64,000 nucleotides of DNA from contig JBGVCT010000006.1 in the NCBI GenBank assembly GCA_045118975.1, positions 1 to 64,000 on the forward strand, in the 5' to 3' direction. The DNA is from RGIG6178 sp045118975. GTDB taxonomy: Bacteria > Bacillota_I > Bacilli_A > RFN20 > DUOF01. The notes beneath the pieces are model-generated. The model saw only the letters and a list, made by a program, of their open reading frames with translations. It had not been told where the DNA came from and did no database searches. Positions 7,347 through 14,549 of the stretch are shown here, in pieces. The position numbers were made by a program, and so were the translations under genes. Numbering within the stretch: position 1 is the stretch's first letter; the number at the start of each line of letters is the position of its first letter.

Positions 7347-7477
7347 ATAGCGTTCGCAAACAGTGTGTTTTGTGAATGCTTTTTGTGCTTTCATAAAACA
7401 TGCAAATGGATTACTTAATATTTTAATATATCTACAGCCCACTGTATGTTTTATAAATGACGTATGGTGGGCTTTTT
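7318..7477 (+). promoter_or_regulatory. Ribosome-mediated transcription attenuator controlling trpS
   Basis: Four interacting segments can be read directly. Segment 1 (7318-7330, leader codons just before the Trp pair) pairs with segment 2 (7399-7411) over 13 bp with one G-U. Segment 2 (7393-7404) can instead pair with segment 3 (7443-7454) over 12 bp with one G-U. Segment 3 (7436-7448) can pair with segment 4 (7461-7473), the terminator. Stalling at the Trp codons would mask segment 1, release 2 to pair with 3, and so prevent the terminator. An extra 12-bp hairpin (7349-7360 / 7369-7380) followed by five T residues lies right after the leader stop and may pause or terminate polymerase. Confidence 0.85.
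7436..7477 (+). terminator. Attenuator terminator before trpS
   Basis: AGCCCAC (7436-7442) pairs with GTGGGCT (7467-7473). Six further pairs inside (three of them G-U) extend the stem to 13 bp, and a T run at 7473-7477 follows. It lies 29 nt before the trpS ATG, with the trpS ribosome binding site downstream, so read-through is required for trpS expression. Confidence 0.85.
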
Positions 7478-7505
7478 ATATTAACTTTTAAGGAGGAATA
7501 CATTT

Positions 7506-8495
7506 ATGAATAAAGTTATGTTAACAGGAGTTAGGCCAAGTGGTAATTTAACTTTAGGAAATTATTTGGGAGCAATTAAAAATTTTGTGGATAGGCAAGA
7601 TTCACATGACAGTTATATATTTATTGCAGATTTGCACGCGATAACAAGTTATAAAGAACCGATGTTTTTAAGGGAGGCTGTTTATAATTGTGTTGCAATG
7701 TATTTGGCGTGTGGGATAGATGAAAATAAGACAATTATATTTAAACAAAGTGATGTTTTAGAACATGGGACATTAGGGTTTATTATGACCTTTCAAACTA
7801 AAATGGGAGAGTTATCTAGAATGACTCAATTTAAATTGAAGAGTCAAGAGACTTCAAAAGAGGGTGTAGATACAGGACTTTTTGTCTATCCAACACTAAT
7901 GGTAGCTGACATATTATTGTATGATACTGATATAGTGCCTGTTGGTAAGGATCAACAACAACATGTAGAGTTAACTAGAGATTTGGCAGAGAGATTTAAT
8001 AAAAGGTATGGAAATACTCTAAATATGCCAGATGTTTATGTGGCTCCTGTGGGAAATAAAATTTTGAATTTACAAAATCCTAATGAAAAAATGAATAAAT
8101 CAGATAATGGAAATAATAAAGGAACAATTTTTTTAATGGATGATCTAGCAATTGCTAGAAAGAAAATTATGTCTAGTGTAACGGATAGTTATAATAGAGC
8201 CCATTTTGATGAAGAGAAGCAACCAGGGGTGTCTAACCTTATGAGTATTTTGTCAAAAATAACAGGAGAAGATTTTGAATCTATTGAAAGAAGATTTACA
8301 AATAAAGGATATGGTGAATTTAAAAAAGAAGTAGCGGATGTTGTTTGTAATCTTTTGAGTAGTATTCAAGAAAGATTTGAAAAATATAATAACAAGGAAC
8401 TGCTAGATAAAATATTGTGTAGTGGAGCAAAAAATGCTAGAAAGGTTGCTTCTAAAACACTTTCAAGAGTTACTTCTTCATTAGGATTAAATTAA
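7506..8495 (+). CDS. trpS: Tryptophanyl-tRNA synthetase
   Basis: A 329-residue class I aminoacyl-tRNA synthetase that charges tRNA-Trp. The HIGH-equivalent TLGN occurs in SGNLTLGNYLGA near the N-terminus, and the KMSKS-equivalent is KMNKS. The tRNA-binding C-terminal helices are complete, and the length is normal for the family (about 325-335). The ribosome binding site AAGGAGG (7490-7496) is 9 nt before the ATG. The gene lies alone behind a Trp-codon attenuator, so its expression should rise when charged tRNA-Trp falls. Many Firmicutes use a T-box for the same purpose; none is seen here. Confidence 0.97.
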   Translation: MNKVMLTGVRPSGNLTLGNYLGAIKNFVDRQDSHDSYIFIADLHAITSYKEPMFLREAVYNCVAMYLACGIDENKTIIFKQSDVLEHGTLGFIMTFQTKMGELSRMTQFKLKSQETSKEGVDTGLFVYPTLMVADILLYDTDIVPVGKDQQQHVELTRDLAERFNKRYGNTLNMPDVYVAPVGNKILNLQNPNEKMNKSDNGNNKGTIFLMDDLAIARKKIMSSVTDSYNRAHFDEEKQPGVSNLMSILSKITGEDFESIERRFTNKGYGEFKKEVADVVCNLLSSIQERFEKYNNKELLDKILCSGAKNARKVASKTLSRVTSSLGLN

Positions 8496-8518
8496 AAAAA
8501 GGAAACCGAAGTTTCCTT
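8494..8518 (-). terminator. Terminator of the acidic-tailed gene, shared with trpS
   Basis: GGAAAC (8501-8506) and GTTTCC (8511-8516) pair. On the minus strand the loop is TTCG and the stem is followed by seven T residues, a strong terminator. Read on the plus strand it has only a weak T tract, so it may stop trpS transcripts less efficiently. Confidence 0.8.
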
Positions 8519-9896
8519 AAATTTCATCATCATTTTTAAGTTCTAAATCTAAATCCAAAGGTCGTATTTCACCATTGTTTTCTTCAATAGCAGGCTCTAA
8601 TTGAGGTTCTGGAATAGTCTCTAAATCAGGTGTCGCTTCTATAGCTTTTTTAGTAGGCTTTCTTCCTTTTTTAGCAGGAGCTTTTACTTCCTCTTGTGGA
8701 GAAGGAGGCGCTACTAGAATATCTTCAACTGGTGGTAATTCATCTATGGTGTTAGTGTTATCAACTGTTGGTGTAACATCTTCACTGATATCATCAACCA
8801 ATGATAGTCCATCTAAATCATCAAAGTCATAACTAGCAACTGGTTCTGTTGATGGTTGAACAACTTCAGTAGGAACTTCTATGTCTGATAAGTCAGAAAT
8901 AATATCTAAGTCATCAACTGTTTCAACAGGAGGATTATTTTCTTCTAAAGTAACTTCATTATCAACAGAATCTTGATTTGCAACTTCATTTTCATTGAAT
9001 GAATAAGAATCAAGGAAGGCTTCATTGTTTGTTTGATTTTCTTCAATATCTTCTTGGTATTGAGTTTCATCTACAACAATACTAGAAATGTCATTGAATG
9101 TTATTTTTAATGCTTTTTGAAGTTGTTTTTTCAAAGGTACATATTTTTTTAGTAAATCTTTTTCCATAAGATCAACATCTTTATTAGGACAACCAACTTC
9201 TAACATAGTTGTTTTATATGTTTCAAAAAATACTAGATTTTCTGCGGCAGTTGTCATTGCTTTTACAAGTGCTAATAATTTGTCGGCTTTTGCAGGTTTA
9301 TTTGCAAATAGTTCATCAATTTTATCTTCACAAAGATCAATATTATCATCTACAACAGTAAAATTAGCAGTCAATTCACGCCCTTGAACTTTGTCAAAGT
9401 TGCCTTCTACAACAATGCTTTCTTCTAATTGAGAAATAATGTCTTCGATAATATTATTGTTGTGTTTTCCAATGATGATAGTTTCATGTTCGCTTCTAGA
9501 AGATATCAATTCCCCATTGGATAAATGATAAGTAGCAATAACAGGTAAATTCTTTTGGCAATCGGCCATTAAATTTTTTAACTTATTCACTAAGTTTGTT
9601 TTGTTACTATATAGTTTATTAATCTTATTTTCCTCTTCTTTTTGCGCACTATTAAAGGCAAATTTAATGCCATTCCATTCACTATAGTGAGATAATAAAC
9701 TTTTAATGTTTACTAATTTTTTGTGATAATCACCTTCAAGTTGGCTAGTTGCAAACTCGATAAATGACTCTAGTTCTTCATTGATGTTTATAAGCGAAGT
9801 ATTTATTTCTTTGGCTAATGCTTTTGTCTTTTTATCTTCAACATCATCTATTATAAATAACTCCTCTTTATTTCTTAATATATCTAATAATTTCAT
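8517..9896 (-). CDS. Unknown protein with helical head and acidic low-complexity tail
   Basis: A 459-residue protein I do not recognise. Residues 1-290 are mostly helical and charged, with no signal peptide or membrane segment. From about residue 290 the sequence is Asp/Glu/Pro/Val-rich and probably disordered, interrupted by a basic patch (KAPAKKGRKPTKK) near residue 415. The head-plus-acidic-tail layout with a lysine-rich insert suggests a scaffold or nucleic-acid-associated protein, but nothing in the sequence fixes a role. AGGAG is 9 nt before the ATG. It is convergent with trpS and divergent from the M20 gene. Confidence 0.8.
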   Translation of the reverse strand: MKLLDILRNKEELFIIDDVEDKKTKALAKEINTSLININEELESFIEFATSQLEGDYHKKLVNIKSLLSHYSEWNGIKFAFNSAQKEEENKINKLYSNKTNLVNKLKNLMADCQKNLPVIATYHLSNGELISSRSEHETIIIGKHNNNIIEDIISQLEESIVVEGNFDKVQGRELTANFTVVDDNIDLCEDKIDELFANKPAKADKLLALVKAMTTAAENLVFFETYKTTMLEVGCPNKDVDLMEKDLLKKYVPLKKQLQKALKITFNDISSIVVDETQYQEDIEENQTNNEAFLDSYSFNENEVANQDSVDNEVTLEENNPPVETVDDLDIISDLSDIEVPTEVVQPSTEPVASYDFDDLDGLSLVDDISEDVTPTVDNTNTIDELPPVEDILVAPPSPQEEVKAPAKKGRKPTKKAIEATPDLETIPEPQLEPAIEENNGEIRPLDLDLELKNDDEI

Positions 9897-9995
9897 GTTT
9901 TACACTCCTCTATATCTTTATTATAGGGTCAATTAATAAACTTACAAAGAAAACAACAAAAATAAATAATAAACAAAATGAAAGGTGTGATTAGT

Positions 9996-11087
9996 ATGGT
10001 TAATTTGAGTATATTGGATAATTTAATTAAAATTCGAAGCGATAGAGATTCAAGTGAAATATTAGAATATATAAAGAAGGAGATAGAAGGTAAAGTTGAG
10101 GAAATTATAGAAGTAAAAAACAAAGAAGATAACAAGAAAAATCTTATAGTGGGTATAAATACAAAATTGAGAAATGTTGAATGTTTGGTTTTATCTGGAC
10201 ACATTGATACAGTGGGGGCAGATGTAGAAAAATATAATACAAATCCATATAGTTTGGTTGTTGATGGAGATAAGGCTTATGGACTTGGAATTATAGATAT
10301 GAAGTGTTTTACTGCTAGTGTTATTGATTTGATTGATGAGATTAAACAAAAACAAATCCCAGTAATTTTAGCCCTTACAGGTGATGAAGAAACTACTTTA
10401 TATGGGGTGAATAATATTATATGCAAATTCAAAGAATTGAACATTCGTCCCAAGTTTACAATTATTGGAGAACCAACGAGTTTTGAAATAAAAAATGTTT
10501 CTAATGGATGTTTTGAATACAAGGTTGAGGTATTTGGCAAAAGTTGTCACAGTAGCACTCCAAAAGATGGAGTGAATGCAATTTGTGTCATAGCTAGACT
10601 GGTCTCATATATAGAGGAGTTATCTTTTTTATATGATGAACTAACAATGAGTTGTGATCTTATAAGTGGGGGAACTATAATTAATAGAGTTCCTGACTAT
10701 GCCTCTATGTCATTTGATATTAGAACAATAAATATTGACCTTTTTAATGATGCTATAGGCAAAATTGAAGGAAAAATTAAAGAACTTAAGAATATTTATG
10801 ATTGCGAAATTAAGATTGAAAATAAACTTAGAATACCTCCATTAAGTAAAAATAATTATGAAGCCATAGAGGAGTTAAGCAAGAATCTTAATTTGAAGGT
10901 TTCTAAGTTTTTGGGAGGTTGTGAAGCGGGGTATTATAAAGAGTATTCTGGTGATGCTATATTATTGGGGATGGGAGACTTGTCGTTGGCTCACAAACCT
11001 AATGAATATATGGTCGTTTCAGACTACAAAAAATATAATTCATTATTATTAAAGGTTATAGATTTATTAAAAGAAATGTATTTTTAA
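9996..11087 (+). CDS. M20-family deacylase (ArgE/DapE-like)
   Basis: A 363-residue zinc-dependent amidohydrolase. The metal-site and catalytic motifs are in order: SGHIDTVG, GLGIIDMK, DEE in TGDEETT, GEP, and a C-terminal AHKPNEY histidine. A dimerisation domain (KSCHSSTPKDGVNAI) is inserted in the middle. ArgE removes acetyl from N-acetylornithine, and DapE removes succinyl from succinyl-diaminopimelate. The motifs do not decide between them or a dipeptidase, and no biosynthetic neighbour helps. An upstream in-frame ATG at 9978 is rejected because AAAGGTG at 9981-9987 serves the ATG at 9996. Confidence 0.85.
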   Translation: MVNLSILDNLIKIRSDRDSSEILEYIKKEIEGKVEEIIEVKNKEDNKKNLIVGINTKLRNVECLVLSGHIDTVGADVEKYNTNPYSLVVDGDKAYGLGIIDMKCFTASVIDLIDEIKQKQIPVILALTGDEETTLYGVNNIICKFKELNIRPKFTIIGEPTSFEIKNVSNGCFEYKVEVFGKSCHSSTPKDGVNAICVIARLVSYIEELSFLYDELTMSCDLISGGTIINRVPDYASMSFDIRTINIDLFNDAIGKIEGKIKELKNIYDCEIKIENKLRIPPLSKNNYEAIEELSKNLNLKVSKFLGGCEAGYYKEYSGDAILLGMGDLSLAHKPNEYMVVSDYKKYNSLLLKVIDLLKEMYF

Positions 11088-11109
11088 ATGTAAACGCCTA
11101 AACTCACTC

Positions 11110-11134
11110 CACTATATTGAATACATATATAGTG
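11110..11134 (+). promoter_or_regulatory. Hairpin just before the DUF11-like gene
   Basis: CACTATAT (11110-11117) pairs with ATATAGTG (11127-11134) around a 9-nt loop. The 3' arm ends one base before the GGGAGGTG ribosome binding site of the next gene. It could modulate translation or protect the transcript. There is no T tract, so it is not a terminator for the M20 gene. Confidence 0.4.
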
Positions 11135-11148
11135 AGGGAGGTGAATAA

Positions 11149-11532
11149 ATGGATACAAAAACAAATGTAGCAAGGGTATATACAAACACAAGTGGCGATG
11201 CTGAAATTGCTAACGCTTCAGTTAATTTTGATATATTTGATTCAAATTCCATAGAAATGACTAAAACTGTGGATAGGGAAAGCGGTTTTTATCTTTCAGG
11301 AGATCCGATTACATTTACAATAACAATTACAAATACTAGTGATAGTCCTGTAAATGGATTGTTCTTTAGAGATGTAATGGATGAAAGTGTAGTTCCTGCA
11401 TTTGGAGTAAATTATGTCGTTACTGCAACTAGTGGTAATGTAACAAGTTATGATAACCCAATAACTGTTAGTGATATAAATATTCCTGCTAATAGCACAA
11501 TAACAATTACTATATCTGGAGTTATCGCTTAA
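11149..11532 (+). CDS. Single DUF11-like beta-sandwich protein
   Basis: A 127-residue Thr/Asn/Ser-rich protein. Residues 40-127 follow the DUF11 repeat pattern: an FTITITNTSDSPV strand, a FRDVMDE turn, and a closing IPANSTITITIS strand. DUF11 modules usually occur in tandem in surface or structural proteins; here there is one, with no signal peptide, no anchor and no cysteine. GGGAGGTG is 6 nt before the ATG. It is followed after 19 nt by a cysteine-rich gene, and the pair shares one terminator. A structural or surface-layer role is inference. Confidence 0.7.
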   Translation: MDTKTNVARVYTNTSGDAEIANASVNFDIFDSNSIEMTKTVDRESGFYLSGDPITFTITITNTSDSPVNGLFFRDVMDESVVPAFGVNYVVTATSGNVTSYDNPITVSDINIPANSTITITISGVIA

Positions 11533-11551
11533 TTATTAAGAGGGGGAAAAG

Positions 11552-11932
11552 ATGAATAGATTATGTTATATACATAGTGATGCATCCTGTCTTTATAAAA
11601 AGAACGTCTTACTTTCTCAAACTAGTACTGTTTTCAATGTTTGTAGATATAATAATTACATTTTAAAAATATGTAAATGTTGGAATTGCTATAGTTGTGA
11701 TCAACAGTGTTTACATACATATATTAAAAATTGCACAGGAAAAATAATTAGAAATTGTAAAATAAGAGTTTTATCAAAAAAGGAAACAATAATATTTGAA
11801 CTTGGTGATATGAATGTTTGTGAAGAAAAAAAACTAGATTTAAAAATTAGTTCTAAATGTTTTAATGAAAAAATTATAGTGCAATTATTAGTTGGTAATG
11901 ATGTGGCATCTACAGCGTGCGTTATTATCTAA
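11552..11932 (+). CDS. Cysteine-rich protein of unknown function
   Basis: A 126-residue protein with 13 cysteines, clustered around residues 40-60 (CKCWNCYSC and neighbours) and then spaced through the second half. No signal peptide, membrane segment or known zinc-finger family is evident. The second half resembles a beta-sandwich: a KETIIFEL strand and an ending VGNDVASTACVII. High cysteine content in a small protein beside a DUF11-like partner suggests a cross-linked structural protein or a metal binder. I do not recognise the family. Its ribosome binding site is GAGGGGG. Confidence 0.65.
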   Translation: MNRLCYIHSDASCLYKKNVLLSQTSTVFNVCRYNNYILKICKCWNCYSCDQQCLHTYIKNCTGKIIRNCKIRVLSKKETIIFELGDMNVCEEKKLDLKISSKCFNEKIIVQLLVGNDVASTACVII

Positions 11933-11937
11933 AAAAG

Positions 11938-11961
11938 AGCGCCCAAAACGGGTGCTTTTTT
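11938..11961 (+). terminator. Terminator of the DUF11 / cysteine-rich pair
   Basis: AGCGCCC (11938-11944) pairs with GGGTGCT (11950-11956, one G-U) and a T run continues to 11961. It starts five bases after the stop codon. Confidence 0.85.
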
Positions 11962-12108
11962 GCGCTAGTAAAAAAATAGTCAAATAATTGCACTTGTTTA
12001 GTGTTGTTGTTAAAATGTAGGTAACGAGAGATGTTTGTTTTTTGAGAATTGAAGCAAAATAAACATGTACTCTTAACATAAAACAAAGAAAGGAGTTCTA
12101 AAAGGAAC

Positions 12109-14448
12109 ATGAAGAAAGTAGTAGACGTTTTTAAAAAAGTTTGTGAACTTTTTAAAAAGCCACACTGGCTTCTATGCTTAGGACTAAGTATAGTTTTACT
12201 TGCTAGTGTCTTTGCTAACATGGCTAATACTTCTGGATACAAGGTTATTGTTACAGAAGAAACGTTTGAAACAGAACATGGTACTCTTACAGGTTTATTA
12301 TATAGACCTAAACATTGTACTGCGGAAAACCCATGTGCTACGATTGTTACAACTCATGGATACTTAAATAGTAAGGAAATGCAAGATGCACCTGCTATTG
12401 AATTATCTAGAAGAGGATATGTAGTATTAGCAATGGACATGTATGACCATGGTGATTCAACTTGGGATACAACTGAAAATGGTGGATCATCTATGTTTTT
12501 CAGATGGTCTCAATATGATGCTGTTCAATGGGCATACAAACAAGATTTTGTTTTAAAAGATAAAGAAACAGGTACAGGTATTATTGCTGTAAGTGGTCAC
12601 TCAATGGGTGGTTTCTCAACTAGAGTTGCTGCTTATATGGACTCAGTAGATGCTGATAAAGGTGAGCCACAAAAAATCGTAGCAGCTTTACCTGTTGGTG
12701 CTGACTTCACATACGTTGGATGGGGATTAGGCATCCAAGAAACTTTAATTTATTATATGGAACCTGTATTTAAGACAGATGCAAATGGAGATTTAATGCT
12801 TGATGCTGAAGGTAGAAAGCAATATATCCTAGCACCAGATGGAAATGCATATAACTCTATGATGGCTGACCACGACTATGATTCAGGTACACCACAAGAA
12901 AGAGTATCAGCTAAACTTGCATATAAAGTTCCAGGAGTTGCTGATGTAGTTGCTGCTGATGCTAAATATAAGAGAACAATGGGAACTATCGCTGGTAGAT
13001 ATGATGAATTCTTCTTCAATCCTGCCGGTGCTAATGGTACTGTAATGGAAAAGAATTACACAGAGACTGCTGAAGGTATGCAATTCTATTACGCTGAAGA
13101 CTACAAAAATGGTGCTAATGATGAATTCGAATCAGCTAAATGGAACGAAACTTCTTACAATGGTGGAGGAAGTGTAATTTACGTTCCTAATGAAATCCAT
13201 CCATGGAATCACTTCTCAACAGAGACAACTGCTTACATGGTAGATTTCTATGATAGAGCTTTCAAAACTCAAATGGAAATTCATGGAATTACTGAAACTG
13301 ATGGAGAAATCACATATGGTACAGCTACTAATCAAACTTGGTGGTTAAAAGCTGGTCTTGAAACTGTAGGTTTAATTGGTATGTTTATATCAATTGTTGC
13401 TGCAGCTGGATGCTTAGTAAGATTACCAATCTTAAGAAGAGTAACAACTGCTGAAACTGAAATTAACGAAGTTCAAAAATCAACAGGTGTTCGTGCATGG
13501 TTAATGAGAGGATTCTTAGTATTATCATGTGCAGCAACTGCTTATGTTTACCCAATGATTCAATTAGGCACAACAGGAGCTTATGTTGAATCTGTAAAAG
13601 CATTAATGTGGGGTAGTGCACTAGTTCTTCTAGCATGCATTATCGCTCATGTTATTGTTAAGGCTGTTAAAGGTGAAGACGAAAATGCAAATAAAGTTAT
13701 AGGAACTGCTTCTGTAGGTGCTATTGCAGTATTTGCTACTAGTTTCTTCTCATATTGGACACTAACAAAGACTTTCTTTGCTGATTCTACTTATTATAAT
13801 GAACCAGGAACAACTCCAATAGCATATTGGGCATTAGTATGCGTTGGATTAACTGCAATTAGCTTGGCTATTTCTCACTTTGTAAACAACAAGAGAAATG
13901 GTTATACTGTTGCTAACTATGGTTTGAAGGCAACATGGAAACAAATTCTTCTAGCATTATTTATTGCTGTTGTAATTGTTGCTGGTGTTTATGGAATCAC
14001 ATTCTTAATTGAATATCTATTAAGAGTAGATTTCAGATTCTGGACATATGCTATTAAGCCATTTGGAAAGAATCAATTCTTAACATTCTTTAGATATCTT
14101 CCTGTATTCTTCTTATTCTACTTATTGAATGGTATTGCAACTGTTGCTAATACAGGTACAGATAAGTCATGGAAGGGTACTTTAAAGGCTATATTAATTA
14201 GTGCTGCTGGATGTGCAGTTTTACTAGGAGTTCATTATGGTATGGACTTTGTTACAGGAACTGCTAAATATCCAACATTAGCACTTAATATGATTCTTGT
14301 TTGGGCACTTGTTCCAACTCTTGCAATCTCTGCTTGGATTGTTAGAAAATCATATTTCAAAACAGGAAATATTTGGCTAGGTGTATTCATTAATGCGTTA
14401 CTATTCACATTAATGCAAGTAGCTAACACAACATTATACTTATTATAA
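12109..14448 (+). CDS. Membrane-embedded alpha/beta hydrolase
   Basis: A 779-residue protein. One N-terminal membrane segment (about residues 20-40) is followed by an alpha/beta hydrolase domain. The nucleophile is Ser165 in GHSMGG, an early strand reads TTHGY, and a likely catalytic histidine lies in EIHPWNHFS. From about residue 420 to the end there are some nine to ten hydrophobic segments. The hydrolase probably faces outside, next to its membrane domain, where it could act on lipid or cell-wall substrates; the substrate is unknown. Codon choice is close to that of the ribosomal genes here, which suggests high expression. A short AAGG lies just before the ATG, with AAAGGAG further up. Confidence 0.8.
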   Translation: MKKVVDVFKKVCELFKKPHWLLCLGLSIVLLASVFANMANTSGYKVIVTEETFETEHGTLTGLLYRPKHCTAENPCATIVTTHGYLNSKEMQDAPAIELSRRGYVVLAMDMYDHGDSTWDTTENGGSSMFFRWSQYDAVQWAYKQDFVLKDKETGTGIIAVSGHSMGGFSTRVAAYMDSVDADKGEPQKIVAALPVGADFTYVGWGLGIQETLIYYMEPVFKTDANGDLMLDAEGRKQYILAPDGNAYNSMMADHDYDSGTPQERVSAKLAYKVPGVADVVAADAKYKRTMGTIAGRYDEFFFNPAGANGTVMEKNYTETAEGMQFYYAEDYKNGANDEFESAKWNETSYNGGGSVIYVPNEIHPWNHFSTETTAYMVDFYDRAFKTQMEIHGITETDGEITYGTATNQTWWLKAGLETVGLIGMFISIVAAAGCLVRLPILRRVTTAETEINEVQKSTGVRAWLMRGFLVLSCAATAYVYPMIQLGTTGAYVESVKALMWGSALVLLACIIAHVIVKAVKGEDENANKVIGTASVGAIAVFATSFFSYWTLTKTFFADSTYYNEPGTTPIAYWALVCVGLTAISLAISHFVNNKRNGYTVANYGLKATWKQILLALFIAVVIVAGVYGITFLIEYLLRVDFRFWTYAIKPFGKNQFLTFFRYLPVFFLFYLLNGIATVANTGTDKSWKGTLKAILISAAGCAVLLGVHYGMDFVTGTAKYPTLALNMILVWALVPTLAISAWIVRKSYFKTGNIWLGVFINALLFTLMQVANTTLYLL

Positions 14449-14473
14449 TAATAAGTACAAAGTAAATATTTCA

Positions 14474-14504
14474 AAGACTCAAGAGCTTCACTTGAGTCTT
14501 TTTT
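14474..14504 (+). terminator. Terminator after the membrane hydrolase gene
   Basis: AAGACTCAAG (14474-14483) pairs perfectly with CTTGAGTCTT (14491-14500) and is followed by a T run to 14504. Confidence 0.9.
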
Positions 14505-14549
14505 ATATTCTTTTTTGTATGATTGTGATAGTATTGTTGTGGTGATGTT

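Noticed and set aside
7146..7505. T-box riboswitch before trpS
   Set aside because: The leader has a translated Trp-codon peptide and a 1:2/2:3/3:4 arrangement; I could not find a T-box specifier loop or a convincing T-box sequence.
9978..9995. Earlier ATG for the M20 deacylase gene
   Set aside because: The ribosome binding site AAAGGTG lies inside this extension and serves the ATG at 9996.
11888..12242. Minus-strand frames across the terminator before the membrane hydrolase
   Set aside because: They run through the terminator hairpin and the start of a well-supported plus-strand gene, with no ribosome binding site.
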